Shown here: positions 5,726 through 13,557 of the stretch, piece after piece
How the letters are laid out: the number at the start of each line of letters is the position of its first letter
Numbering within the stretch: the first letter of the stretch is position 1
From: Acidobacteriota bacterium
GTDB lineage: Bacteria > Acidobacteriota > Polarisedimenticolia > QHYA01
Assembly: GCA_003223995.1 (NCBI GenBank)
Contig: QHYA01000227.1
Span: 4,719-18,567 of the forward strand
DNA: 13,849 bases
Direction: 5' to 3'
The notes under the pieces: model-generated
What the model was told of the DNA's origin: nothing
The model's database searches: none
Seen by the model: only the letters and a program-made list of their open reading frames with translations
Program-made: the position numbers and the translations under genes

Positions 5726-8326
5726 TCAGCAGACCCCCGGGGCCGACAACGGGGAGTATCGCTGTCCCTGCTTTTCGATGAGAAGCTGCTCTCTGCGGAT
5801 CGTCACCGTTCCGGCCTGCTCCCCCAGCAGCGCCCGCACCAGCTCGGAGGGTCTGACCGACGTTCCCGGAGCGAGCGACATCGTCAGCACGGCCTGATTC
5901 TCCCCTGCCGCCGCCAGCTCGATCTCATCGAGAACGACATCGACCATCTGCCTCTTCCCGTTGCGCTCCCTCGCCACGGTCAGGTGGCCGTCGCTGCGGG
6001 CCTGACCGAACCGCGCGAGAAGCCATTCGGCCCGCTGTGCGGCCGGCAACCCCACGGAGTATCGCGCGACATTGATCGACTTCTGCAGTGGCTCCTCTCC
6101 GGGACCGAGCCGTCTCATGGCCAGGAAACGGAGCCCCGCAGGAGCGGCGGCCCGCATCCGCGCCAGGAAGTCCTCGGGATCGATCTGATCGCGGGTCTCG
6201 AAGTCGACGTACTCGTCGGCGGAGGCGACACCCACCGGGAGCGCCGGCCCGAAGGAGAGCTTCGGCTTCGGGTGGTATCCCTGGCTGTAAGCGAGAGGGA
6301 TGCCGGCCCGGCGGAACGACCGGACAACGGTCCGGACCAGGTCCAGGTGAGAGAGGAAACGGAGTCTCTCTTCCTTCGTGAAGCGCGCTCGATATCGAGC
6401 GATGGGCGCAGGCTCGGGGGGAGGAGGGGGAGGAGCGGCTTCCGGCATCGGCCGGCCGGTCGTCTCGGCAACGATCCCCGACACGCAATCCCTGGCAAAG
6501 CTCGCGCATCCATGGCAGTCCTTCGGCCCGCAGATCGTCAGTGTGTGCCCGGCCTCTTTCTTGAGCGCGCGGCGCAGCTCCGTGGCGAGCCACTGCTTGT
6601 TCACGAGGGCATCGGTGATGTCCCAGGGAAGCGCGTCGCGCGGGTCCAGCTCGCGGTAAGCATAGGGCTCCGGGTCGACCCCCTCCTCGCGGAAGGCCTC
6701 CATCCATGCCTCATGTCGGTACATCTCGGTCCACCCGTCGAACTCGCACCCCTTGCGCCAGGCCCTCTCCAGCACGCCGGCAAGCCGCCGGTCGCCGCGG
6801 GAGAAAACCCCTTCCATGAAGGAGACCTCGACGTGGTGGTACTTGAAGCGGATGTTCCTCGGCACGAGGCTGCGGATCAGCTCCTGCTTGCGGTAGAGGT
6901 TCTCGATCCGGTCCATGCCGCACCACTGGAACGGCGTGTAGGCCTTCGGGATGAAGGAGGAGGCCGACAGGGCCGCCTCGACTCTCTTCCCGCGCAGCCT
7001 TCTCCCCTCCTCGACAATTTTCCTCGACAGCTCCACGATCCCGACGACATCCTCGTCTGTCTCGGTCGGCTGGCCGATCATGAAGTAAAGCTTCATGTCC
7101 TCCCAGCCGGCGCGGTAGGCGTGGCGGGCGGCGTTGAGGATGTCCTCTTCGGTCAGGTTCTTGTTGATCACGTCGCGGATCCGCTGGGTGCCCCCCTCCG
7201 GGGCGATGGTGAAGCCGGTCTTCCGCACCCTCTTCACCTGCTCGGCCAGCTCGGCGGTGAGGGTCGTGGCGTGCAGGGAGCCGAGCGACACGGCCACCTT
7301 GCGAGGCTCGAAGCCGTCCATCATCTGCGTCAGGAGCGGCTGGATCGCGCCGTATTCCCCCGTGTTCAGCGAGGACAGCGAGAACTCGTCGTAGCCGGTC
7401 GCCTCGACGCTGCGCTCGACGGTCCGCTTGATGTCGAGCGGCTCCCTTTCTCGCGTGGGGCGGTAGATGTAGCCCGCCTGGCAGAAACGGCAGCCGACGG
7501 GGCAGCCACGCATGATCTCCACCGAGATCCTGTCGTGGACGATCTCTCCGAAGGGAACGACGATGTCCGCCGGAAATGGGTGCTTGTCGATATCGAGGAT
7601 CAGCCGGCGGCGCACCGGATAAGGAGCCCTGCCCGAGGGGACGGTGATGTGGAAGCCGGTCGCCGGATCGTGTTCGGAGGCGTAGAGCGAGGGGACATAG
7701 ACACCGGGGATCCCGGCCAGCTCCTGGAGCATCTCCTGCCGCTCCGCCCCGCCATCGCGCAACTGCCTGTAGCGATCGAGGAACTCCGGGAGCATCTCTT
7801 CGGCGTCTCCCAGCAGGACGGCGTCGAGGAAGTCGGCGATCGGTTCGGAGTTGAAGACCACGGGGCCCCCAGCGATGACCAACGGGTCGCCGCGGCGCCG
7901 TTGCGCGCTGCGCAGAGGGATGCCTCCCAGCGCCAGCATCGTCAGAAGGTTGGTGAAGGTCATCTCGTACTGCAGAGAGAAACCGAGGACATCGAAGCGA
8001 TGCAGGGGCGTGTCCGTCTCGAGGCTCGCCAGGGGCAACCGCGACCGCTCCAGCTCGGCGCGCAGATCCGGCCAGGGGCAGAAAACGCGCTCGGCGGCCA
8101 CGTCCGGACGCCTGTTCAGAAGGCTGTAGAGGATCCGGAATCCCAGATGGGACATCCCGATCTCGTAGGTGTCCGGGTAGGCGAGGGCCACCGTCACGGC
8201 GACCTCGCGGTGGTCCTTCACGATCGAGTTCCACTCCCCGCCGATGTAGCGGACCGGCTTCTGCACCCGCTCCAGGATTTCATCGAGACGACTGCGATAG
8301 TCGTTACAGCTTGATTGCTCTGACAT
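5726..8326 (-). CDS. radical SAM protein (TIGR03960 type) fused to DUF2344
   Basis: This is an 866-aa two-part protein. Residues about 25-200 form a B12-binding-like domain (VALAYPDTYEIGMSHLGF; LGFSLQYEMTFTN). The radical SAM domain has the cluster motif CPVGCRFC (C275, C279, C282) and the downstream APEGGTQRIRD and YFMIGQPTETDED segments. A second cysteine group (C599, C604, C607, C614) may hold an auxiliary Fe-S cluster. After a proline-rich linker (about 631-640), residues about 641-866 are a DUF2344/TIGR03936 domain (RLRFLSHLDLVRTV; AYSQGYHPKPKLSFGPALPVG). In many bacteria these are two adjacent genes; fusion is known in several phyla. Its reaction is not established; the constant neighbourhood with RNase E/G suggests RNA or ribosome modification. 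ATG 8326 is chosen over the upstream TTG (8374) because GGGAG lies about 10 nt before it. Confidence 0.92.
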   Translation of the reverse strand: MSEQSSCNDYRSRLDEILERVQKPVRYIGGEWNSIVKDHREVAVTVALAYPDTYEIGMSHLGFRILYSLLNRRPDVAAERVFCPWPDLRAELERSRLPLASLETDTPLHRFDVLGFSLQYEMTFTNLLTMLALGGIPLRSAQRRRGDPLVIAGGPVVFNSEPIADFLDAVLLGDAEEMLPEFLDRYRQLRDGGAERQEMLQELAGIPGVYVPSLYASEHDPATGFHITVPSGRAPYPVRRRLILDIDKHPFPADIVVPFGEIVHDRISVEIMRGCPVGCRFCQAGYIYRPTREREPLDIKRTVERSVEATGYDEFSLSSLNTGEYGAIQPLLTQMMDGFEPRKVAVSLGSLHATTLTAELAEQVKRVRKTGFTIAPEGGTQRIRDVINKNLTEEDILNAARHAYRAGWEDMKLYFMIGQPTETDEDVVGIVELSRKIVEEGRRLRGKRVEAALSASSFIPKAYTPFQWCGMDRIENLYRKQELIRSLVPRNIRFKYHHVEVSFMEGVFSRGDRRLAGVLERAWRKGCEFDGWTEMYRHEAWMEAFREEGVDPEPYAYRELDPRDALPWDITDALVNKQWLATELRRALKKEAGHTLTICGPKDCHGCASFARDCVSGIVAETTGRPMPEAAPPPPPPEPAPIARYRARFTKEERLRFLSHLDLVRTVVRSFRRAGIPLAYSQGYHPKPKLSFGPALPVGVASADEYVDFETRDQIDPEDFLARMRAAAPAGLRFLAMRRLGPGEEPLQKSINVARYSVGLPAAQRAEWLLARFGQARSDGHLTVARERNGKRQMVDVVLDEIELAAAGENQAVLTMSLAPGTSVRPSELVRALLGEQAGTVTIRREQLLIEKQGQRYSPLSAPGVC

Positions 8327-8380
8327 GTCTGTGTTGTCTCCCGATCTGGCGAGTCGCTCGGAAGCTCGCGGCAAGGACCT

Positions 8381-8386
8381 ATTCTA
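8381..8386 (-). promoter_or_regulatory. possible -10 element (TAGAAT) before the radical-SAM gene
   Basis: On the minus strand TAGAAT lies 54 nt before the chosen ATG, in the 173-bp spacer after the small exported-protein gene. TTCCCT lies 17 nt upstream and is a poor -35, so the assignment is tentative. Confidence 0.25.
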
Positions 8387-8499
8387 GTCTTGCCGCCGCG
8401 GGGAGGGAAGGGCAAAGGAGTGGCGGGAAGCGCGTAAAATCCTCACCCCACTGGCAGCCTCGCCGCTCCACCCGCAACAGCGAAGCCGAAGGAGCGCGA

Positions 8500-9057
8500 T
8501 CAGTGTCGAAGACCGAGCGGCGGCTGCGAGAATCGCTGGTGCGACTCGGTCACGCTCTCGCGAAACGCGTCCCCGGCCGAGGTGATTCCGCGCTGCCCCA
8601 GTGGCACGCGGACGCGTCCCTCGAACATCTCCTGGGCTGTCGGGATGTGGGGCGGGATCGCGAAAAATCCGTCGCCGAAGAAGCCGGTTCCGAGCGGCTG
8701 GAAGTGGGTGCAGGAGGCGGCACGCGCGAACTCCTGTTGAGCGAAGACCATCCGCTCGCGCGCAAAAGCCTCGGCGCGCTCGGATTCGAGACGCTGGCGT
8801 TCCAGGGCCAGCATCCGGAACAGCAGTTCCCAGTCGCCTTGACCCTCAGCAGACTGAGCGGCAGGGGCCTCCTGCTGGGGAAGCGGCGGGAGTCTGTCGA
8901 GATCGGCGTTCGTGTAAAGCGGAACGTCGTCCGTAACGATTGGATTGTCGATCCGATCGTCCTTCTCGCTCTCCCCGGCGAAACAAAAACCCACCAGCCC
9001 CACGGCGGCAATGGATACGATGACGAGAGTCGCGTCGGCCGAATGTGTTGCTCTCAT
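8500..9057 (-). CDS. small exported protein of unknown function
   Basis: I do not recognise this 185-aa protein. It starts with a short n-region and a hydrophobic stretch (about 9-27) that looks like a signal peptide ending near CFAGES, although it could be a membrane anchor. The mature part contains VPLYTNADLDRLPPLP (about 46-61), a short motif style I associate with secreted proteins of acidobacterial type. A Glu/Arg-rich helix (about 75-110) follows, and then a Phe/Gly-rich segment (GTGFFGDGFFAIPP). No catalytic motif is evident. The ATG start has only a weak GAG upstream. It diverges from the TMTC-like gene across a spacer with three 13-bp repeats, which suggests that both may respond to the same regulator. 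Confidence 0.65.
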   Translation of the reverse strand: MRATHSADATLVIVSIAAVGLVGFCFAGESEKDDRIDNPIVTDDVPLYTNADLDRLPPLPQQEAPAAQSAEGQGDWELLFRMLALERQRLESERAEAFARERMVFAQQEFARAASCTHFQPLGTGFFGDGFFAIPPHIPTAQEMFEGRVRVPLGQRGITSAGDAFRESVTESHQRFSQPPLGLRH

Positions 9058-9087
9058 GAGATGATCTCGTGCGCTGTCAATGGCGCG

Positions 9088-9126
9088 ATATTCCTTTGGT
9101 ATATTCCTTTGCTATATTCCTTTGAT
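9088..9126. repeat. three tandem 13-bp repeats ATATTCCTTTGNT
   Basis: Three abutting copies occupy 9088-9100, 9101-9113 and 9114-9126; they are identical except for position 12 (G, C, A). They are strikingly A+T-rich for this sequence and lie between two divergent genes, 31 bp from the minus-strand ATG and 88 bp from the plus-strand GTG. The phasing of 13 bp does not place copies on one helix face. They may be operator half-sites or a slippage-prone array. Confidence 0.8.
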
Positions 9127-9214
9127 ATGCTACAGCTAGAATCTTTTCTCCGCCAGCGAAAACGCCGCTGCCAGCAAGGTTTTCCGGTTTCAACGCTGCT
9201 CATTCCAGCCCGCT

Positions 9215-11152
9215 GTGCGTCCCATTAAGAGAGTTCCCTTCCCCCGACGCCGGGCCGACCCGCCAGACCCCAAGCCGCGCGGCCTCCTGGGGGCCGGCGT
9301 CTCTCTGGCCGCCGCCGGCCTTGCCGTAGCGGCAGTGCTCCCATCCCTGGGAGGCGGGTTCATCTACGATGACGTTCCCGTTATTCCCGAGAACCCCTCC
9401 ATTCAAAGACTGAGTAATCTCCCGAAGCTGCTGACCAGCGGCGTCTGGGAATACAGCGGGCTGGCCAGGAACAACCTGTTCCGTCCCGGTCAGATGGTGA
9501 CGTATCTGATCGACTGGAACCTGGCCGGACCCAACCCCCTCGCCTTCCGTCTTCACCTTCTCGCCTATCACCTCTTCGCCTGCCTGCTCGTCCTGGCGCT
9601 GGCAAGGAGATGGACGGCCTCGGGCTGGTCCGCGGCTGCGGCAGGGCTGCTGTTTGCCATCCACCCGGCTCATGTCGAATCGGCTTCCTGGATCTGCGGG
9701 GTGCCCGACGCAGCCATGACTCTTTTCGTTCTCGGCGCGCTGGTTTCCCTGATGGAAGCAGAGCTCCTGCCGGCCGGCACGGCCCGCTCTCTCTGGCTGG
9801 CCGCCGCCGGGGCTTCCGGGCTGACGGCGCTGATGTTCAAGGAGGTCTCGGCGGTCCTCCCGGCTTTGTGGCTGCTCATCGTCCTGTCGTGGCCCGCCGG
9901 CCCGAGAGGCGCGCATCAAACGGGTGGAGCAGTCTCCAAGCATCACCCGAGATCCTCCAGCCTCGCGACGTACCTTCCCGGCGCGATCGTGCTCGCGTGT
10001 GCCGGTCTCGTTTACGTTGTCTGGCGGCTGGCCGCGCTGGGCGGTTTCGTCCCCCTGTCCAGCGTCAACGCCCGCCCTCTGACAACTGCGCAGCTCGCGC
10101 TCAACGCGTCGTGGGCGTTTGCATGGTCCCTCTGGCGACTTGTTTTCCCCGCATTCCTCACCGTCGACTCCGCCTACCAGCCTGCCACCTCGATCGCCGA
10201 CCCGAGGGTGGCGGCCGGGATGATCGCCTGCCTGTTCTTCTTTGGAGCCGTCGCCTTGCTCTGGCGCCGCGGCGAGCGCATCGCCGCCACAGCGCTCCTC
10301 TGGATTCCCGCGAGCCTCCTGCCCGTGCTCAACGCCAACTGGATCTCCCGTTCGATGGTTGCGGAGCGCTATCTCTACCTCCCCTCCGTCGGCTTCTGTG
10401 TCGCAGCAGGGATCGCCGCCGCCCGGCTGGCCCGCCGGCGCCGGCGGCTGGCGGAGGCGCTCGTGGCGGTGCTCGTGCTGGCCGGCCTCGCGCGTTCCAC
10501 CGCGAGAGCCCTGGAATGGCGCAGCAACCTTTCCCTGTTCAGCGCGGAGGTGTCCCGCCAGCCGGCGAACGGCTACCTCAGGTTCTGGCTCGGGACCGGT
10601 TACAGGGAAGCGGGACGTCTTCCGGAGGCGCTGGAGGAGTATCGCGAGGCGGCAAAGCTCGATCCCTCCCTGGAGCTCTTCAGTGCGGTGAACGGCCTGC
10701 CGATCGCTGTGGCCACGGGGGAGATGACCGACGCGCAGGCCGCCGAGGCCTACTCTCGGATCCTGGAGAAAGGGGAACACACCCACCCCAAGCTTTACGC
10801 CAACCTTGGGATCGCGCTTCTGCGCAGCGGGCGCGGCCCCGAGGCGGCCGAGGCCCTGAAAAAGGCGATACAGCTCGATCCGAACAACTCGGGGGCGTGG
10901 GCCTTCTACGCCCTGGCCATCGGCGATTCAGGCGACCAGAGGCAGCGGCTCGTCGCCGCCCGCCGGGCCTCGACGCTCGATCCCCGCAACCTGCAGGCTC
11001 AGCAGGTCATAGCGCTCGCGAGCATCTCGCTCGGGCTTTGGGAAGAAGCCGCAGCCGCCGTGGAACACAGCCGGCAACTGGGCGCGCCCGAGGAGTGGTG
11101 CCAGCGGATCTCCACGCGGATCGCAAAGGAAAGCAGCACCGGAAGAAAATGA
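9215..11152 (+). CDS. TMTC-like multi-spanning membrane protein with C-terminal TPRs
   Basis: The 645-aa protein combines about 10 hydrophobic segments (roughly 25-440) with a C-terminal tetratricopeptide region (about 452-623, four units, e.g. LGTGYREAGRLPEALEEYREAAKLDP and NLGIALLRSGRGPEAAEALKKAIQLDP). The membrane half shows the signature of GT-C-fold mannosyltransferase-like/TMTC proteins: GGGFIYDDVPVI (47-56, with the Asp pair D52-D53 in the first loop) and FAIHPAHVESASWICGVPDAAM (147-168). A role in transferring sugar from a polyprenyl-phosphate donor to exported proteins is inferred from that family; bacterial members are uncharacterised. The start is the only in-frame GTG near the signal-like first helix, and no ribosome site is visible, so a later start is possible. 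TPRs would face partner proteins. Confidence 0.8.
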   Translation: MRPIKRVPFPRRRADPPDPKPRGLLGAGVSLAAAGLAVAAVLPSLGGGFIYDDVPVIPENPSIQRLSNLPKLLTSGVWEYSGLARNNLFRPGQMVTYLIDWNLAGPNPLAFRLHLLAYHLFACLLVLALARRWTASGWSAAAAGLLFAIHPAHVESASWICGVPDAAMTLFVLGALVSLMEAELLPAGTARSLWLAAAGASGLTALMFKEVSAVLPALWLLIVLSWPAGPRGAHQTGGAVSKHHPRSSSLATYLPGAIVLACAGLVYVVWRLAALGGFVPLSSVNARPLTTAQLALNASWAFAWSLWRLVFPAFLTVDSAYQPATSIADPRVAAGMIACLFFFGAVALLWRRGERIAATALLWIPASLLPVLNANWISRSMVAERYLYLPSVGFCVAAGIAAARLARRRRRLAEALVAVLVLAGLARSTARALEWRSNLSLFSAEVSRQPANGYLRFWLGTGYREAGRLPEALEEYREAAKLDPSLELFSAVNGLPIAVATGEMTDAQAAEAYSRILEKGEHTHPKLYANLGIALLRSGRGPEAAEALKKAIQLDPNNSGAWAFYALAIGDSGDQRQRLVAARRASTLDPRNLQAQQVIALASISLGLWEEAAAAVEHSRQLGAPEEWCQRISTRIAKESSTGRK

Positions 11153-11198
11153 TCAGACGCCAGCAACGACGGGGGGGTCCCTCTGGGGGAATGGGAAG

Positions 11199-12332
11199 TT
11201 ACGGCCCGGTCTTCGGTGGAGGCGTATGAGTCTGAGATGGCGAAGAGATGGAGGGCTCCTGTGACTTCTGCTTCGCGTGTTCGCCGTTGTCCGGGACGAG
11301 CCTCTTGTAGTCTTTGGGCGGCTCGAAGGAAGCTGGATCCACAGGCCCTTCCTTCACTTCCGTGATCTCGCTGACGAGGGTCCAGTCTCCGTTCGGGGGG
11401 GGCTTGCGCAGCGCGGATGCGGGATGGACATCAGAGCGCGTGACCAGCCCGGTCTTCAGGCGGGCCACGCCCCCGTCGGGAGAGATGAAACGTGGGGCGG
11501 GTCCCCCGCTGCTCGAACCCGTCTGATCTGCGTTTCCCTGATCCGGCTGCGCGCCTCCGTCACCGGACAGGAGCTTGCCCGCGGGCAGCGACCGGTACAC
11601 GCCCGACAGCACCAGGGTCGCCCGGATCGGCAGGCCGCTGACCTGTGAGATCGCCCTGGAGAATTCCTTGAGCGCTGCGACATAGCGGGGGTCGATCATC
11701 GCGGACTGGACCGCAGAGGACGGATCGAACCCGAGTCCCTCCGCGTACTTCCTGCCGAACCTCTCGATTTCAGACTTGCCTGCGAAGGAGGAGGCCATCC
11801 ACACATCGCCTTCCAGTGCCACGGGCGTCCGCTGCCTGGTGGCAGGATCCTCGAAGCTGCCGCGCACGGTGATGACGACCTCGTCGCAGGGGAATCCATT
11901 GACCGTGTCCTGCGCGCCGGTCGGTCTGATGTCGCTCGAAACGTCCTTGAAAGGAAGCGGCTCGCCCCTGCTTTGCGCAAGCCTGTCGAGGCGCTCTCGC
12001 CTCTCGGAGAGGGTCTCCTCCGTCAAGCTCTGGCTGTCGGGTTGAAGGCTGTAGACCCTCCCCCCATCGAGCCGAACGATCTCGCCGGCGCCAAGCACGC
12101 CGAGCTTCTGGATGCTCTCGTTAAGACCGCCCGTCAGGCTGCGGGTATCGCTCCGCTGCTTGTCGCCGGAGACCAGGATGCTGACCACGGCCGACCCGCC
12201 TCCTCCGGCGGCCACCGGGCCACCCGCCTTGATCGTCCGCGTATAGGCGACGTCCGCCAGGACAGAGCCCACCGCAAGCATCAGGGCCAAGCCGGCCAGC
12301 GAAAGACGCATCAGGCGGAGCACAGGTATCAT
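11199..12332 (-). CDS. secreted protein, DUF4412-like
   Basis: The 377-aa predicted exported protein has a clear signal peptide (MIPVLRLMRLSLAGLALMLAVGSVLA, cleavage near residue 26). The body resembles DUF4412-type proteins: a beta-rich N-terminal part (VAYTRTIKAGG to VRLDGGRVYSLQPD), then the characteristic NGFPCDEVVITVRG and an acidic strand with DVWMASSF, after which a helical part follows (about 175-235). The last 110 residues are Gly/Ser/Pro/Lys-rich and probably disordered. A longer open frame extends upstream to 12614, but it crosses the attC-like element and part of the cassette gene, so the ATG at 12332 before the signal peptide is chosen. No good ribosome site is visible. It converges with the TMTC-like gene and marks the edge of the ordinary chromosome beside the cassette region. 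Confidence 0.7.
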   Translation of the reverse strand: MIPVLRLMRLSLAGLALMLAVGSVLADVAYTRTIKAGGPVAAGGGGSAVVSILVSGDKQRSDTRSLTGGLNESIQKLGVLGAGEIVRLDGGRVYSLQPDSQSLTEETLSERRERLDRLAQSRGEPLPFKDVSSDIRPTGAQDTVNGFPCDEVVITVRGSFEDPATRQRTPVALEGDVWMASSFAGKSEIERFGRKYAEGLGFDPSSAVQSAMIDPRYVAALKEFSRAISQVSGLPIRATLVLSGVYRSLPAGKLLSGDGGAQPDQGNADQTGSSSGGPAPRFISPDGGVARLKTGLVTRSDVHPASALRKPPPNGDWTLVSEITEVKEGPVDPASFEPPKDYKRLVPDNGEHAKQKSQEPSISSPSQTHTPPPKTGP

Positions 12333-12385
12333 GAGGTTCAAGTATCTTACCAGAACCGAAGTGGCGCGCCGCTTGCCGCTGTTCG

Positions 12386-12525
12386 GGCCATCAGCGACCG
12401 GGGTAACCTGCGGCGAGCCTGGCGCAAAGCGCCGGCTCGGGGCGCCGCTTGCAACAATACGGAATTCTACGCCTCCGGCAAGCGGCACAACGAGAGCGAC
12501 TGTCGGCTTGACCCGGTTGCTAGGC
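12386..12525 (-). other. degenerate attC-like recombination site of the DUF2238-like cassette
   Basis: On the minus strand, GCCTAGCAACCGGGTCAAGCC (12525-12505) imperfectly pairs with GGTTACCCCGGTCGCTGATGGCC (12408-12386). Inside is a perfect 9-bp stem GCCGCTTGC/GCAAGCGGC (12486-12478 with 12452-12444). The same arm and a CCGCAGGTTA segment occur in the attC at 13013-13114. The stop codon TAG of the upstream ORF lies in the first arm, as usual in cassettes. The core sites do not match RYYYAAC/GTTRRRY well, and an extra GC-rich hairpin interrupts the 3' half, so the site looks decayed. Confidence 0.5.
12414..12439. repeat. strong GC-rich hairpin inside the degenerate attC
   Basis: CGAGCC-T-GGCGC, loop AAA, GCGCC-GGCTCG: an 11-bp stem with one bulged base. 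It has no counterpart in the attC at 13013-13114, which suggests an insertion. It has no T-tract on either side and is not a convincing intrinsic terminator. Confidence 0.7.
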
Positions 12526-12996
12526 AGCGCGCCCATGAACCAGGTCTCTTGCAACTTCTCGAATCTGGTGAGAACTGACACGGAGGCGAGCCGCTCTGAT
12601 GATGATGAATACAAGGGCTCCGGAGATTCCCATGGCCAAGTCCTTCATGGTGTTCGGAAGTCCAACTTGGACATTTCGGCCGAACAATTGGTCCGTGGTG
12701 AATTCTGCGAATTCCCATAACACAGCAGCAGTCGCAGTCAGGCTACCGCAGAGCACAAGCTCGAGAATCACAAGTCGGCTTCTTGGGACAGCTTGGCGAG
12801 GTAGGCTACGAAAAAGGCGAGAAATGAAAAACGCGATCGCAAGCCCCCCAGCGAGATGCATGGGAATATCGATCGGAGGCCACAATTCATAGGCCCCGAT
12901 GACTTGGTCGATGAAGACATGGGTCGCGAAGACCGCGGCCGGCGCCCAGCCGCCGATCAGGAACAATTTCCAGGCGACCTTCAGGGTAGCTTTCAC
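12520..12996 (-). CDS. cassette-borne membrane protein, DUF2238/YjdF-like
   Basis: The 158-aa integral membrane protein has about four helices (about 12-32, 44-63, 76-96, 121-137). The pairing of PMHLAGGLAIAFF with WEFAEFTTDQLFG and GLPNTMKDLAMGISGALV resembles the DUF2238/YjdF family: a His on one helix, the WE..E motif, and a D-x-x-x-D/G stretch. Its function is unknown. The GTG start (12996-12994) has GAGGAGG 4 nt upstream and lies only 20 nt after the recombination point of the preceding attC, exactly the compact layout of an integron cassette; the TAG stop sits in the first arm of the following attC-like site. Base composition is less GC-rich than the genes to the left, consistent with transfer. 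Confidence 0.75.
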   Translation of the reverse strand: MKATLKVAWKLFLIGGWAPAAVFATHVFIDQVIGAYELWPPIDIPMHLAGGLAIAFFISRLFRSLPRQAVPRSRLVILELVLCGSLTATAAVLWEFAEFTTDQLFGRNVQVGLPNTMKDLAMGISGALVFIIIRAARLRVSSHQIREVARDLVHGRAA

Positions 12997-13012
12997 AGAG
13001 CCTCCTCAGCTG

Positions 13013-13114
13013 CCTCAACGCTCGCGATAACCTGCGGGACAAGCGGCGCGACGCTTGCATCCGTTCGCAAGCGGCGTGACGCGAAGGACCGACAGGTTGA
13101 TCGCGTTGTTGGAC
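13013..13114 (-). other. attC: attC recombination site (integron cassette 59-base-element type)
   Basis: On the minus strand the site opens with R'' GTCCAAC (13114-13108, perfect RYYYAAC) and closes with R' GTTGAGG (13019-13013, GTT then three purines with G in the final position). Between them GATCAACCTG and CAGGTTATC are complementary except for one extra base on the 5' side, the extrahelical base that gives attC sites their strand choice. The centre is GCCGCTTGC/GCAAGCGTCGC with an 8-nt loop. The predicted recombination point is G13019/T13018. The R'' mirrors the TTGGAC at the start of its own cassette (13558), as expected for an excisable cassette. Confidence 0.72.
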
Positions 13115-13165
13115 GGCTCTCTCTCTTCTACTCCAATATGGTCACGGTCAGAACCAATGTCCCCT

Positions 13166-13540
13166 CTAAGTACGGGGATACTCTCCTGTCTCGTCAGGCA
13201 CGCCCGGCCACAGCTGATCATGCTGGGCGCGATCTGCACGCCTGACGAGGAACCATGTGCCAGATTCGTGTTGCTCGACGAAGAAGGGGAGCCCGGCCTG
13301 CGCGAGGGCGGCGCGAAATCGTGCCGACTCTGGCTCGGTCTTCCATTTCAGGAAGTACCATGGGAATTGCGCGTCCCGCACTTGGTGAGCTGCTTGCGTA
13401 ACGGCATTCGCGTCGGTCTCGCCGAACAGGACGGCGCCCATGCTGTCCAGAGTGTAGGTGATCTGCGCGCGATCCAAGGCTCGAATGAACGCTGACTGCA
13501 GCTCCCGATCCTCGAACCGGATGTGCCGTTGCGCGGTCAT
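13166..13540 (-). CDS. orphan 124-aa cassette protein
   Basis: I do not recognise this small soluble protein. It has no signal or membrane segment; it is mixed alpha/beta, with an aromatic central strand (FPWYFLKWK, about 59-67), a helix (SARFRAALAQAGL) and a strand FFVEQHESGTWFLVRR (about 86-101). The ATG at 13540 starts 18 nt after the cassette boundary TTGGAC. A longer in-frame start (13612) lies inside the group II intron and is rejected. The TAG stop (13168-13166) is 51 bp before the attC. A short orphan gene with these spacings is typical of integron cassettes; functions of such genes include toxin/antitoxin, anti-phage and modifying enzymes, but nothing here points to one. Confidence 0.7.
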   Translation of the reverse strand: MTAQRHIRFEDRELQSAFIRALDRAQITYTLDSMGAVLFGETDANAVTQAAHQVRDAQFPWYFLKWKTEPESARFRAALAQAGLPFFVEQHESGTWFLVRRADRAQHDQLWPGVPDETGEYPRT

Positions 13541-13557
13541 TCTTGGATGTCCGTCCA

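Noticed and set aside
5525..8314. 929-codon open frame on the plus strand, antisense to the radical-SAM and RNase genes
   Set aside because: The minus strand carries unmistakable conserved motifs here. The antisense product is Arg/Gly/His-rich low-complexity with no family features, typical of codon-bias shadows in GC-rich DNA.
9052..9080. TTGACA at 9080-9075 as -35 for the small exported-protein gene
   Set aside because: The matching -10 position would fall on the start codon and has no TATAAT resemblance.
9200..10786. 528-codon minus-strand open frame opposite the TMTC-like gene
   Set aside because: The translation is Gly/Arg/Gln-rich without motifs, whereas the plus strand encodes clear membrane and TPR signatures.
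12333..12614. 94-residue N-terminal extension of the DUF4412-like protein
   Set aside because: It crosses the attC-like palindrome and the end of the cassette gene and would place the signal peptide internally.
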